64,000 bases of DNA from an uncultured Parabacteroides sp. (GCA_944325355.1 CALUZS010000001.1:124001-188000); one strand, 5' to 3'; numbered from the stretch's first letter, positions 45,901 through 53,765 are shown. Made by a program: numbers and translations. The notes: generated from the letters alone by a model not told the origin.

Positions 45901-46356
45901 TTTGTTCCCTTGGCAATTTATCCTCGTTAATGCCGGCAGGTTGTTTAGGTTCAATTCCGTCAATTGGCTGCTTTCACAGTTCAAATCCGTCAAGGAAGGC
46001 AAATTGGACAACGAGAGAGAAACCAGTTCGGTCTCACTGCACATCAAATTCTCCAGAGCCGGAAGCCCGTCCAACTTAAGCTCCGCCAGCGGGTTATTGC
46101 TGCAATTCAGGAGTTCCATTGATGTAAAATATTGGATTCCCTCCAACGAAGCAATGCCTTTCTCGTACAAATAGAAATCTTTGACGGAAGAGATTTCTTC
46201 CGCAGAAAGCGTTCCGTCTTTATCTTTATCGAATGTGTTCCCGATATACTCCCTGAAAGCCGGGTCAGGAAAGTGTTCCTCCGAGATTTCCACCTGCGCA
46301 TGCACCACGGAAAAGGAAGCTGCACATAAAATTACTGAAAGTAAATATTTCCTCAT
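39997..46356 (-). CDS. Giant T9SS-secreted LRR / FG-GAP / Ig-like protein
   Basis: A 2119-aa surface or secreted protein. Signal peptide MRKYLLSVILCAASFSVVHA fixes the start at 46356; the frame extends upstream to 46494 without family support. Then an EF-hand-like DKDKDGTLSAEE, about seven 21-residue leucine-rich repeats with a LxxLNCxxN pattern, and two long sets of FG-GAP/VCBS repeats with DxDxDG calcium motifs (DADGDGVKE, DFDRDGDVD, DIDNDGYLD). Fibronectin-like and PKD-like domains follow, then tandem bacterial Ig (Big2-like) repeats. The end (YVSGLPTEWKVRFRIIDM through KTFRFIK) has the features of a type IX secretion C-terminal signal. It stands alone with its own terminator. Adhesive or binding role inferred. 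Confidence 0.9.
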   Translation of the reverse strand: MRKYLLSVILCAASFSVVHAQVEISEEHFPDPAFREYIGNTFDKDKDGTLSAEEISSVKDFYLYEKGIASLEGIQYFTSMELLNCSNNPLAELKLDGLPALENLMCSETELVSLSLSNLPSLTDLNCESSQLTELNLNNLPALTRINCQGNKLAQLNIKGVPELVSLFCAYNRLPHLELGGFPKLQHLNCEGNQLTELDLSGVPLLATLQCPRNPLLGLDLSKNPNLTQVSTYYCRYPVRAPGGAVDTKTLPGFDRNKISNLIGGVWDGDYLYDVSGNNEITYDYATGYTGTGNFATLQFGITNFFNRNSPGLNKLVDNSVFYDADGDGVKETYAYHLYKYKMFEWADSVFMASDTLDIPENYIPSRGYNLNNDGVFDFYTSDDYNSANSFVLVNLTGRFEKKQGVVPYALDVDNDGRKDLFSFNSYDWTLHYQNADGAFVTARIDTLSRVQADSLLSQKWEETKKGGLVITNGIPSLRDNMFVRDGGVVSDFLFKQSLDVNRDGFIDLVGERTIFYNMGDNRFVAAWQPGKLTVKDLNGDYIPDYIYNDEEGQRVYTRVYKGGDEFEEQTLVSNLIISDMSCYDFDRDGDVDILFTFDYSKTLAYAFLMLCENDGNGHFTNHEFSYNDTWQFGPCRDYDNDGYMELLAAKQHYDEYNSESGLKDLYLFRLDNTNNIQAPTDVLLHGYFAGKFNNEVGKISDHFMAEDIDNDGYLDIQFEGSLGVTAANYWAFASMKELLPGIQANEAPAKPAAPTFVADKLNGKLKLSWNRGSDKESSPVDLTYALRVGSAPGLDDIYFSESNADGSRRSFNDGNMGTNLDVALDVSKWKQGTYYISVQTVDPMHRGSAWSDELVYEHDFMKASFTLSDESVAPNDTLIISTSPLSDAFTRTWNLSGGRIIDASTDSSRLYVQFDTPGEKNISLTLTNAEGAADVYMATVESRRAELQRIDLYAGEVYLRNPLLWWDIDSNGTIDLLESQGFYVNDGSGELTKLAKIFNTNLSIPEQQRSMLLDFDMDGDADILTPSNLGDILINNGGGNFEGRTVNAQLASPYYRYGWTADLNNDGFLEIMDLHYDYIYKNNGDNLTSERVIDGKSVGSKAVPFDINRDGFVDIIGHDASYYYGAVGTGIIYLNKGNFEFEQLPYSINKDAAFLGAEDLNSDGYVDIVLQQNSKTIAVYWGNKENRYTDYSSYTVPVEIQTCWIQEMDNNGCPDILVSSADKGGAIIYMERDKSAKVEPVNAESWAFDVSSHAVDRDGDGVPDICDENYYTKVYSNIRNEAPKAPRNIRAIQEGTGILLQWDDAADKETPAMQMRYNISVKKKGATGENAYIISPMNSLDEKMAIIPKFFYQKATQKLIPIERFEVGQEYEVQVQSIDLWDAHSPMSEVYTFTVESQVGITGPNATCPNNGIELVYRGTEDLSDGAVWDWDGGKLLSNEGNTFEVYWETAGLKTVKVTINGIVSTKPVYVKAATDLSFDFPESGLAGTEITFTLPEAFVNAPEELVSVKTSDNRVVLQRRVGSREAKAVFPTEGTFRIELQMEDSLCGMLSSSKEIHIIGEVPTPVIDLVGIDAETGKNKVTWNMPNMPDYVTTVNIYKEGGRYNQFDSIGAVDPSAGVFIDMASNPSVKSERYQIRLGTTFGVESPASRTHSGTHLMLNRGMGSAINLIWNQYEGGIVDSYRILRGTTRDDLQLLAEVSGANTAYTDLTGGDGVYFYALEYDKTYSDEWEPLSVSLMAEGNEVGRSNVVCTDDALLATLAESMNILSLESENVLTPSQPELHLSAEIFPVTADIRGVNWQIVSGSELATINQNGLLTAVGMENGEIVVRATAIDGSGIYAELRVEKKDFMVRPSSIVITAEGGNTLTPETPELQLLAEVQPVEASQAVTWSIVSGGELATLSEDGLLAAAGSENGTVLVRATSVTDPEIYSEISIEKKDFMILPSNIVITVEGGSNTLTPEAPELQLLAEVHPAEASQTVTWSIVSGNELAAISDDGLLTSVGFENGTIIVRATSVTAPEVYQEFTVEKKDFVDTGISGIEWDEVRIWVKGDLYVSGLPTEWKVRFRIIDMLGLSQLTASSEGVETARIELGRLASGTYILLVETKDGSKTFRFIK
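40252..41040 (-). repeat. Tandem Ig-like domain repeats within the T9SS protein gene
   Basis: Protein units beginning at EKKDF recur at DNA spacings of about 276 and 273 bases (anchors near 40252, 40528 and 40801). The two inner units share long nucleotide blocks, for example the codons for LTPE-PELQLLAEV and VTWSIVSG. The third unit is more diverged. High similarity suggests recent duplication. Confidence 0.75.
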
Positions 46357-46714
46357 ATCTATATTTATTTGATAAATTAATAATTCTACAGTCCGGATAA
46401 AAGCATTAAATGCCTCCAAACACCAACGGCATCCCGTCGATGTTCCGCGACATCCAATTTCTATTACGCCAAGTAACCTATATACATTGCCCAATCATTC
46501 CATCCACGCGGTCTGCTTTTTCAAAAAAAAACACACACTTTTACTTTTATCTGTTTTTATCAACAAATCTAAAGATTTATTTTCCGTCTACCACCCCCCC
46601 CCGTTAATATTTGTTAACTTTCAGCTTTTCTCTCAAAGAATCCGGTTTTGAGTGCAAGGCACGGCTATGCGCGCCCTTTTTTTGCGTAATTTTGCCTTGA
46701 AAACCGCAAAGAAG
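46357..46714. other. Divergent promoter region, T9SS protein gene and recF
   Basis: 358 bases with no gene I can support. It holds a -7 match for recF, a run of nine C (46594-46602) flanked by AT-rich DNA, and no clear promoter boxes for the large minus-strand gene. Confidence 0.55.
46687..46694 (+). promoter_or_regulatory. -7 box of recF
   Basis: TAATTTTG matches TAnnTTTG; predicted start near 46701, 14 bases before the ATG at 46715. This rules against the open frame's earlier ATG at 46652. Confidence 0.5.
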
Positions 46715-47821
46715 ATGATATTGAAACAACTTTCCATACTGAACTATAAAAACATCGCCCAGGCAGAAGTTGCCTTTTCACACAAGATTAATTGCTTTTT
46801 CGGGAACAACGGGATGGGGAAAACCAACCTGCTGGACGCCATCCATTACTTGTCGTTCTGCAAAAGTTACATCAATACGCCTGACAGCCAGCTGGTAAAG
46901 GATGGCGAGGAGATGTGCATGCTCCAAGGCTTTTACGACTACGAAGGGCAACAGGAAGAGATTTTCTGCGGCATCCGCCGGAAGCAACGCAAACAGTTCA
47001 AACGGAACAAGAAAGAGTACGACAAACTTTCCTCGCACATCGGGTTGCTGCCGCTGGTGATGGTCTCGCCGCAGGATGCCGACCTGATACGGGGCGGCAG
47101 CGACGAACGGAGGAAATTCATTGACATGATTATCTCCCAGCAGGACAAAAACTACCTGAACGCATTAATCCAGTACAACAAGGCATTGGCACAGCGCAAC
47201 GTCATGTTGAAAGAACAGAGACACGACAACGGGCTGTACGATGTCCTCGAAATGCAGCTGTCGCTCTACGGCGAAACGGTTCATGAGAAGCGGAAACAAC
47301 TGGTGGAGGAATTCACGCCGCTGTTCAACCACTACTACCGGGAGATATGCGAATCGGCTGAAGAAGTCGAACTACGTTACCTCTCCCAACTGGCGGATGG
47401 AAACCTGGAGGAGCTGCTCCGGAAAAACCGTGAACGCGACCGCATACTGGGTTACACCTCATGCGGTATCCATAAAGACGAGCTCGAAATGCTCCTATCC
47501 GGCTCATTGATACGCCGGACCGGCTCGCAGGGGCAGAACAAGACCTACCTCATCGCACTGAAGCTGGCGCAATTCGAACTGCTGAAGAAAACAGGGGCAA
47601 CACTGCCCATACTCCTGCTCGATGACATTTTCGACAAGCTCGACGCCAACCGTGTGGCGCAAATCATCCGCATCGTAAGCGGTGAAATCTTCGGACAGAT
47701 ATTCATCACCGACACCAACCGAAAATACCTTGATGAAATTCTCCAGGCAATGAACCGCGACTATGCACTGTTCAAAGTGGAATCGGGAACTGTCACTGTT
47801 TTAGAGAGGAAAACGGCATGA
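46715..47821 (+). CDS. recF: DNA replication and repair protein RecF
   Basis: A 368-aa SMC-like ATPase that helps load RecA at single-strand gaps. Walker A is FFGNNGMGKTNLLDA (about residues 28-42), the signature region is RTGSQGQNKTYLIALKLAQ and Walker B is LPILLLDDIFDKLD. The ATG at 46715 gives the family start MILKQLSILNYKNI. Its stop overlaps the start of the DUF721 gene by 4 bases, indicating translational coupling. Confidence 0.96.
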   Translation: MILKQLSILNYKNIAQAEVAFSHKINCFFGNNGMGKTNLLDAIHYLSFCKSYINTPDSQLVKDGEEMCMLQGFYDYEGQQEEIFCGIRRKQRKQFKRNKKEYDKLSSHIGLLPLVMVSPQDADLIRGGSDERRKFIDMIISQQDKNYLNALIQYNKALAQRNVMLKEQRHDNGLYDVLEMQLSLYGETVHEKRKQLVEEFTPLFNHYYREICESAEEVELRYLSQLADGNLEELLRKNRERDRILGYTSCGIHKDELEMLLSGSLIRRTGSQGQNKTYLIALKLAQFELLKKTGATLPILLLDDIFDKLDANRVAQIIRIVSGEIFGQIFITDTNRKYLDEILQAMNRDYALFKVESGTVTVLERKTA

Positions 47822-48111
47822 AAAAGAGGAACACACAAGCCATCGGCGAAATCCTCCGCGATTTCTTCGAAGACAACACCGAGCTATACGAAAAGATTCT
47901 GGAGATACGTGTGAAACGTGCCTGGTACGAGACGTTGGGAAGCGGAATCCGGAACTACACGCATTCCATCTTCGTAAAAGACCGCGTGCTGCACGTCTCG
48001 CTCACATCGGCTGTGCTACGCAACGAAGTGCTGCTCAACAGCGAGCAGATTATCAAACGCATCAACGATTATACGGGAATAAAAGTCATCGAAAAGCTGG
48101 TGGTCAGATAA
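47818..48111 (+). CDS. DUF721 / DciA-like protein
   Basis: A 97-aa protein with the DUF721 core (WYETLGSGIRNYTHSIFVKDRVLHVSLTSAVLRNEVLLN). This family includes DciA, the helicase loader or operator in bacteria without DnaC, so a role in loading the replicative helicase is plausible. Overlaps recF by 4 bases at its start, and by 8 bases at its end with the converging 5-formyl-THF cyclo-ligase gene. Confidence 0.88.
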   Translation: MKKRNTQAIGEILRDFFEDNTELYEKILEIRVKRAWYETLGSGIRNYTHSIFVKDRVLHVSLTSAVLRNEVLLNSEQIIKRINDYTGIKVIEKLVVR

Positions 48112-48670
48112 CCACTTCATCTTCCGTGATTACAGCGTCCATAGGGATGTCCTCAACGCCGGAGACCGGCACGTCATCAACCAATTGGAACCCGAAGCAG
48201 AGACCGGCTTTGAAGACAGGCAATCCGGATAACAGGCGGTCGTAGAAACCTTTTCCCCGTCCCAACCGATTTCTGTTACGGTCGAATGCCACTCCCGGGA
48301 CAACCACCAAGTCAACTCTCCCGGAACTCAACTGCACCGCATCTTCCACATTGCAAGGCTCAAGGATTCCGAACGCACCCGGAGCGACGGCATCGCGCCC
48401 TTTATAAGGAACCATCAACAAATTGTCGCCTTTCACCAAGGGGAGCAGCAACTCTTTCTGACGGTACCACCGTTCAAGGAATGCAGCCGTTTGCACTTCG
48501 CCCGGCAGGGCATGGTAGATTGCCACGCACGATGCATTACGGAAAAAAGGGGATTCTTCCAAACGGCTTGTAATTTTATCCGAGAGTTGCCGCAGCTGCG
48601 CTTCCATATAAGCTTTCTTCAAAGAAGCCATCCGGCGGCGCAATTCAGTTTTCCGTGCTTGCAACTCCAT
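48104..48670 (-). CDS. 5-formyltetrahydrofolate cyclo-ligase
   Basis: A 188-aa cytoplasmic enzyme converting 5-formyl-THF to methenyl-THF with ATP. The family signature is seen as VVVPGVAFDRNRNRLGRGKGFYDR. The ATG at 48670 is chosen because KTELRRRMASLKKAY matches the family N-terminus; the open frame reaches 48715 but further inside the upstream protease gene. It overlaps the 3' end of the protease gene by 26 bases, so the genes are translationally coupled. Confidence 0.9.
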   Translation of the reverse strand: MELQARKTELRRRMASLKKAYMEAQLRQLSDKITSRLEESPFFRNASCVAIYHALPGEVQTAAFLERWYRQKELLLPLVKGDNLLMVPYKGRDAVAPGAFGILEPCNVEDAVQLSSGRVDLVVVPGVAFDRNRNRLGRGKGFYDRLLSGLPVFKAGLCFGFQLVDDVPVSGVEDIPMDAVITEDEVVI

Positions 48671-50318
48671 TACCTGCCACATTATCTCCGGCATTGCCAA
48701 GTACCGGACGCGCACTTCCCGATTTCAAAACATCGATGGCCTTCTTCAAGGTGGGGTCATCTTTCAGGAACACCGGATAAAAGCCGTCATCGTCAAAGAA
48801 GTTCCGGATGATATAGGCTTGCAACTGCAAGGTAATCAGTTTACCGGAGATATTGATTAATGTAGGACGCTTCGCTATGCCCTGCGTTGCCGCAAAATCG
48901 GTAAAATCGGAAAGCAGCGGCTGTGTCTGCAAATAGGCAAGAAGCTCCTCGTACGTGCCGAACGACGATAACTTCTCGTGGTTCGCATCGGAATAACGCA
49001 ACGCATATAAATGCAGGACTCCGGTATTTACTACATTCTTGTAGTAAGTTGTAATTCCGGACGTATCGCGCGGAATGAAAATATCCGGCATGATGCCACC
49101 TCCGCCGTAAACCGTCCGTCCGCCAAACGTACTATATTTCAGATTATCGTCCAGCTTGATACTGTCGGCTGAATAAAACTCGCCATGCAAGTAACGGTTG
49201 TAAATATCCTGCTCGTAGTCTTCATCATCGCCCATCTTGTAATCTTTCTGGATACATCTTCCCGACGGGGTATAGTAACGTGCTATCGTCAGGCGGAAAG
49301 CCGAACCGTCGTTCAACGGAATCTGGTTCTGCACCAATCCTTTCCCGAACGTGCGCCGCCCGATAATCATACCACGGTCATTGTCCTGTATCGCCCCCGA
49401 GAAAATCTCGCTTGCCGATGCGGAAATCTCGTTTGTCAAAACCACAATCTCGGCATCCTTGCATGTACCCGTCCCGTTCGCATACACATCCGAACGGGGG
49501 AACGATTTTCCCTCCGTATATACAATCAGTTTGCCTTCCGGCATGAATTCGTTCACCATATTGATGGCGGCATCCATGAATCCGCCGGTATTGTCACGCA
49601 AATCGATGATAAACGAGTTGACACCCTGCTGCTTCAGTTTGGCTATTGCGGTAAGGAACTCATTATAGGTAGTACGTCCGAACTTGCTGACCTTGATAAA
49701 CCCTATCCCCTCGGCAGGCGTAAAACAGACATCTACCGATTTTACCGGTACATCTCCCCTTGTCACGTTGATTTGTAACAGTTCGTCGGAAAGCCCCCGC
49801 TTGATACCCAGCTTCACCGTACTATTCTTTGCTCCGCGCAGGGACTTCATGATTTTTTCCTGGCTCTTGTTCGTTCCGGCAAACAGGGAGTCGTTGATGG
49901 TAATAATACGGTCGAACGGAAGGATTCCCGCTTTTTCCGCCGGACCGCCCGAGATGACGCTAATCACCATAATCGTATCCGTCTGCATATTAAAGGAGAC
50001 ACCTATACCGCTAAACGAGCCGTCCAGCTCTTCGTTCACGTCAGCCAAGTCCTTTGCCGGAATATAAACAGAATGGGGATCCAGCTCTCCGAAAATCTTA
50101 GGAATCGTGTTCTCTATCAAATCGTTCATGTTCACCGTATCTACGTACTGTTCGTTGATGATACCAAGTATCGCCGAAATTTTATCTCCGTTCGAAAAAG
50201 CACGTCCCTGCTGTTTACCGCTCAACACCTTGTAATAGTTTCCGATAAATATTCCGACAGCAATGCTTGCTGCAATGATGAACGGAAGCCATACCTTCGT
50301 CCTTCTATTATTTTCCAT
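48645..50318 (-). CDS. S41 family C-terminal processing peptidase
   Basis: A 557-aa membrane-anchored serine protease. One N-terminal membrane segment (about 9-27), a PDZ domain (SGIGVSFNMQTDTIMVISVISGGPAEKAGI), then the S41 catalytic domain with the Ser in NEISASASEIFSGAI and the Lys in RRTFGKGLVQ. An additional C-terminal domain extends beyond the catalytic core, as in Bacteroidetes members. It would act in the periplasm on protein C-termini. Starts 3 bases after the dCMP deaminase stop. Confidence 0.94.
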   Translation of the reverse strand: MENNRRTKVWLPFIIAASIAVGIFIGNYYKVLSGKQQGRAFSNGDKISAILGIINEQYVDTVNMNDLIENTIPKIFGELDPHSVYIPAKDLADVNEELDGSFSGIGVSFNMQTDTIMVISVISGGPAEKAGILPFDRIITINDSLFAGTNKSQEKIMKSLRGAKNSTVKLGIKRGLSDELLQINVTRGDVPVKSVDVCFTPAEGIGFIKVSKFGRTTYNEFLTAIAKLKQQGVNSFIIDLRDNTGGFMDAAINMVNEFMPEGKLIVYTEGKSFPRSDVYANGTGTCKDAEIVVLTNEISASASEIFSGAIQDNDRGMIIGRRTFGKGLVQNQIPLNDGSAFRLTIARYYTPSGRCIQKDYKMGDDEDYEQDIYNRYLHGEFYSADSIKLDDNLKYSTFGGRTVYGGGGIMPDIFIPRDTSGITTYYKNVVNTGVLHLYALRYSDANHEKLSSFGTYEELLAYLQTQPLLSDFTDFAATQGIAKRPTLINISGKLITLQLQAYIIRNFFDDDGFYPVFLKDDPTLKKAIDVLKSGSARPVLGNAGDNVAGNGVASTEN

Positions 50319-50321
50319 ACA

Positions 50322-50759
50322 CTATTTCTCTGTTATATCAATAAAATCGACAACAACACCTGCACGTTTCAGCAAATCGCAGCCCTCTTCAGTCCGGTAC
50401 TTTGTCGAATAAACAACTCTCTTTATTCCCGATTGTATAATCAATTTGGCGCACTCGATACACGGTGCTGCCGTCACATATATCGTAGCGCCCCAGCTGC
50501 TGTTCGACGACGCGGCGACTTTCGTAATCGCATTGGCTTCAGCATGGAGCACATACGGTTTTGTCAGGTTATTTTCATCCTCGCAAACATTTTCGAAGCC
50601 TGCCGGAGTGCCGTTGTAACCGTCGGATATAATCATTTTATCCTTGACGATCAACGCTCCTACCTGGCGACGTTTGCAATATGAGTTCTCAGCCCACACC
50701 GATGCCATCCGCAGGTAACGTTTATCCAATTCTAACTGTTTCTTCGATTTATCGCACAT
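50322..50759 (-). CDS. dCMP deaminase family protein
   Basis: A 145-aa zinc deaminase of the dCMP/ComEB type. Zinc ligands and catalytic Glu are in HAEANAI and PCIECAK, and the substrate loop GYNGTPAGFENV is present. It converts dCMP to dUMP on the path to dTTP. It is the first gene of a three-gene minus-strand run with the S41 protease and 5-formyl-THF cyclo-ligase; both nucleotide and folate genes serve thymidylate synthesis. Confidence 0.93.
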   Translation of the reverse strand: MCDKSKKQLELDKRYLRMASVWAENSYCKRRQVGALIVKDKMIISDGYNGTPAGFENVCEDENNLTKPYVLHAEANAITKVAASSNSSWGATIYVTAAPCIECAKLIIQSGIKRVVYSTKYRTEEGCDLLKRAGVVVDFIDITEK

Positions 50760-50894
50760 TTTTCTTTATTTACCGTGCAAATGTAGCACATTTTTAAATC
50801 AACACAGAGAAATCCTTTCATTTTTTCTATGAATAATCCCCTTTTTGCCAATATCTTGTTTCTTGCGCTTTTACCTCCTTTTTGGGGATACCAA

Positions 50895-50934
50895 AAAAAG
50901 CCGGAATATTTCCGTGAAAATACTCCGGCTTTTT
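50895..50934 (-). terminator. Terminator downstream of the TonB receptor gene
   Basis: AAAAAGCCGGA (50895-50905) pairs with TCCGGCTTTTT (50924-50934), with further inner pairing of TATTT and AAATA. The stem has A and T runs on both sides and could work either way. It follows the receptor stop at 50979 on the minus strand. Confidence 0.85.
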
Positions 50935-50978
50935 GATACGCTCCCGGCAAGTTTTCCCAGGAAAGCGGCAAGTCTTTT

Positions 50979-53285
50979 TCAATAACTGATTTTACATCCC
51001 ATAAAATAACTGCGGGGCAGCGAAGGGCCATAAATGTATCCGGAATCACGGTACGGACCCTTATCGAAATCATTCTGGTAAGCATTGAAAATATTCTGGA
51101 TTCCGGCATTTACCTGCAAGGTTACACTATAAAACAAAGGAATATCGTAAGTCAGCTTGATATTCATGTCGAAGAAATCGCGCGTTTTCGTTTCCGCATC
51201 TTTCTCGATATATCCGGCAAAGTGCTGTACCAACATACTGCCGGTATAAGTACCTGTCAATGTTGCAGTAAAACGTTTTACCGGAGTAAACGACGATGTA
51301 AAATATCCATACACATCCGGAGCCCGGAACATCCGCTTCTGGGGTTTCAAATCCAAATTGCTTTCGCTCCAAGAATAGGCTTCCTTGTAACGACTCCGCT
51401 GCAAAGTCACACCTGCCTGCACTTGCATCCACGAATAGGCTGCTTTTGCTTCCAGATTTATTCCCATTACCCGTGCACCTTTCTGGTTCTGCCGTTCCAT
51501 TAATTTGTTGCCTTTATCATCGGTGCCCACTTCCACCAGCGCGAACACATTCTTCAAATCAGTATAAAAGCCCTCTATCAGAAAATTCGTCTGTACCGGA
51601 CCAAAACGTTTGTAGAAATCCGCCGACATACTTAAACTGTTCGATTTTTCCTCTTTCAAATCCGGCGCAAGCTGGATTAAGACCCCTTCTCCTCCTACGG
51701 CAGTGATATGCAAATCTTCGTCGAACGCCTGCGGTGCACGGAAACCGCTCGAATACGAAAGCCGTAAGTTAATATCTTTCGTCGGATTGAACCGCAGGTT
51801 CACACGCGGACTGAAAATAAGATGGTCAATCAAGTTGTGCTTGTCGAAACGGCCGCCCACCAAAAAGCTCCAACGGTCATTCTTCCATTCATTTTGCAAA
51901 AAAGCACTCCCGATATGGATTTTCTGAGACAAATAACGGTCGTATCCAGGCATCTCATCGGTCAGGTCATCCAGGTTATACTCCAATCCGCCGGTAAACT
52001 CCGCCGGCATGAAAATACATTTTCCCCAGTTGTATGAATATTGCGCCCCTCCAATGAATGTCATGTCGGACGTATTCCCATAAGCCTTGTCATTCATCTG
52101 CGCCCCATAGTAACTGTTGCGTTTTGTCTGCTGCGCCGACGCATAGACATTCAGTTTATGGGCATAATCTTTCGAATAGAGGTCGAACTTCAAGCCTCCG
52201 GAGTTGATATAATGAGTTGTCTGCTCCGTAATATCTGTTTCATGCGGCTGCAAGTCGAATTTGTTTCCGCCCCGGCGAAACTCATAAATGTTATGATACT
52301 CGAACGTCAGTTTGGAATAATCGCTTGTTTTCAGGAACGAACGGAAACCAATTGTCCGGGCATCAAGTTTGCCAAGTTCGGAATAACCGTCGCCGTCGTG
52401 GTCATAATAGGCACGATGACGCGCCTGTCCGAAGATATAAAGTCCGGCTTTATGGTCGTCTGTCACCAACGATGCATTGACAGTAGTGTTGTTATCCGGC
52501 CGGTCACCGCCAACCAATGTCAACGAATGGGAAATCTGTGCCGAATTGCGTATAGGTTCTTTGGTAATGATATTGATAGTCCCGGCTATCGCTGAAGAAC
52601 CGAACAATGCCGAACCTCCGCCACGCATCACTTCCACGCGCTCTATCATGTTTGCCGGTATTTGTTCCAAGCCGTACACACCGGCGAGTGCACTGAATAC
52701 AGGACGGCTGTCGATTAATATTTGTGTGTACGGACCTTCCAATCCGTTGATTCGTACCTGCTGAAAACCACAATTCTGACAGTTGTTCTCTACCCGTACA
52801 CCTGGCTGGAAATTCAATCCGTCAGCAAGCGAAGTGGCATGTGTCACTTCAAACATCTTCGCATCCAACACATTTACCAGCGAAGGCGCCAGACGGCGGG
52901 AGGTCTCGTTCCTATTTGCCGATACCACTACTCCATCCAACGATACAACATCGTTTTCCGCATCAAAGTTTATTTCCAACGTCGTTCCTTTTTTCAACGT
53001 CACCTTTTTCTCCACCGTTTTGTAGCCAAGTGAACGCATTACCAGAACAAAAGAGCCTTCCGGCAAGTTCTTCAGGTAATAATGTCCGCTTTCATCGGTA
53101 GCTACGCCAATAGTTGTTCCTTTTAAAAACACATTAATAAAAGAGAGATGTTCACCCGTCTGCTTATCAATAACATGCCCTACGATATTGGCATCCGACG
53201 GATTCAGTCTTTCCGCATGTTCTTGCGCAGAAAGCAATGCAACGACACACAGCATCCCTGCAATCAAAGCATATATTCTATTCAT
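50979..53285 (-). CDS. TonB-dependent receptor with CQNCGF plug motif
   Basis: A 768-aa outer-membrane receptor. Signal peptide to about residue 20, a CarboxypepD_reg-like domain (NIVGHVIDKQTGEHLSFINV), a plug domain containing VRVENNCQNCGFQQVRINGL and VMRGGGSALFGSSAIAGTINII, and a 22-strand barrel ending in SYFMGCKISY. The receptor imports a scarce ligand using TonB. The paired cysteines in the plug and the upstream His-rich protein suggest a metal or metal-chelate ligand; that is inference. No TonB box could be fixed. Confidence 0.92.
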   Translation of the reverse strand: MNRIYALIAGMLCVVALLSAQEHAERLNPSDANIVGHVIDKQTGEHLSFINVFLKGTTIGVATDESGHYYLKNLPEGSFVLVMRSLGYKTVEKKVTLKKGTTLEINFDAENDVVSLDGVVVSANRNETSRRLAPSLVNVLDAKMFEVTHATSLADGLNFQPGVRVENNCQNCGFQQVRINGLEGPYTQILIDSRPVFSALAGVYGLEQIPANMIERVEVMRGGGSALFGSSAIAGTINIITKEPIRNSAQISHSLTLVGGDRPDNNTTVNASLVTDDHKAGLYIFGQARHRAYYDHDGDGYSELGKLDARTIGFRSFLKTSDYSKLTFEYHNIYEFRRGGNKFDLQPHETDITEQTTHYINSGGLKFDLYSKDYAHKLNVYASAQQTKRNSYYGAQMNDKAYGNTSDMTFIGGAQYSYNWGKCIFMPAEFTGGLEYNLDDLTDEMPGYDRYLSQKIHIGSAFLQNEWKNDRWSFLVGGRFDKHNLIDHLIFSPRVNLRFNPTKDINLRLSYSSGFRAPQAFDEDLHITAVGGEGVLIQLAPDLKEEKSNSLSMSADFYKRFGPVQTNFLIEGFYTDLKNVFALVEVGTDDKGNKLMERQNQKGARVMGINLEAKAAYSWMQVQAGVTLQRSRYKEAYSWSESNLDLKPQKRMFRAPDVYGYFTSSFTPVKRFTATLTGTYTGSMLVQHFAGYIEKDAETKTRDFFDMNIKLTYDIPLFYSVTLQVNAGIQNIFNAYQNDFDKGPYRDSGYIYGPSLPRSYFMGCKISY

Positions 53286-53408
53286 TGTCTGATTTATAAG
53301 ATTTTAGTATTAAAAATAACATAAAGGCAAGACGCAGACAGGGAAATCACTCCAATAGAAAAAGAGAGATGATTACCCATAACATATTCCGCTCTTGCAG
53401 TCTGTTTG

Positions 53409-53765
53409 TCAATATAAACCGGCAATGAAAGGTGGAGCCCGGAGGGAAATATAACGTTCAATATCCGTAAGCCCTGTCCCTTCGGAAAAGATTACATCCA
53501 ACGAACGCAGGAATGTCAGGAAAAACGGAAGTTCCAACGAAGAAACCTCACAGTCATCGATGGAGATACGCGAAATGACATGGTATAACTGTAACTCAAC
53601 ATAAGAATGCTGGTGCGTTTCTTTATGGGAATACGGATGGGAATGCACGACTGTGACCCCATTTACTATATGCACATGGAGAAAAGCCACGATTTCGCTG
53701 CAATATCCGACAAAAAGGACCAGCAGAAAATATCTCACAAACCTTAACAGTTTCGCACCTACCAT
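53409..53765 (-). CDS. His-rich small membrane protein upstream of the TonB receptor
   Basis: A 118-aa protein with one N-terminal hydrophobic segment (about 8-29), acting as signal peptide or anchor. It is followed by a histidine cluster: eight His between residues 30 and 62 (HVHIVNG, HSHPYSHKETHQHS). The C-terminus is hydrophobic and ends APPFIAGLY. The ATG at 53765 is chosen because it starts the hydrophobic segment and a -7 box lies 11-18 bases upstream; the longer frame to 53954 has no support. Transcribed before the TonB receptor (123-base gap), so probably a metal-binding partner. Family not recognised with certainty. Confidence 0.75.
   Translation of the reverse strand: MVGAKLLRFVRYFLLVLFVGYCSEIVAFLHVHIVNGVTVVHSHPYSHKETHQHSYVELQLYHVISRISIDDCEVSSLELPFFLTFLRSLDVIFSEGTGLTDIERYISLRAPPFIAGLY

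Noticed and set aside
40000..46300. Many long plus-strand and minus-frame-2 open frames inside the T9SS protein gene
   Set aside because: They are shadows of the repeat-rich coding frame, lack start signals and show no family features.
50732..51109. 125-codon minus-strand frame between the dCMP deaminase and TonB receptor genes
   Set aside because: It overlaps the 3' end of the receptor in another frame and crosses a strong terminator; no domain is visible.
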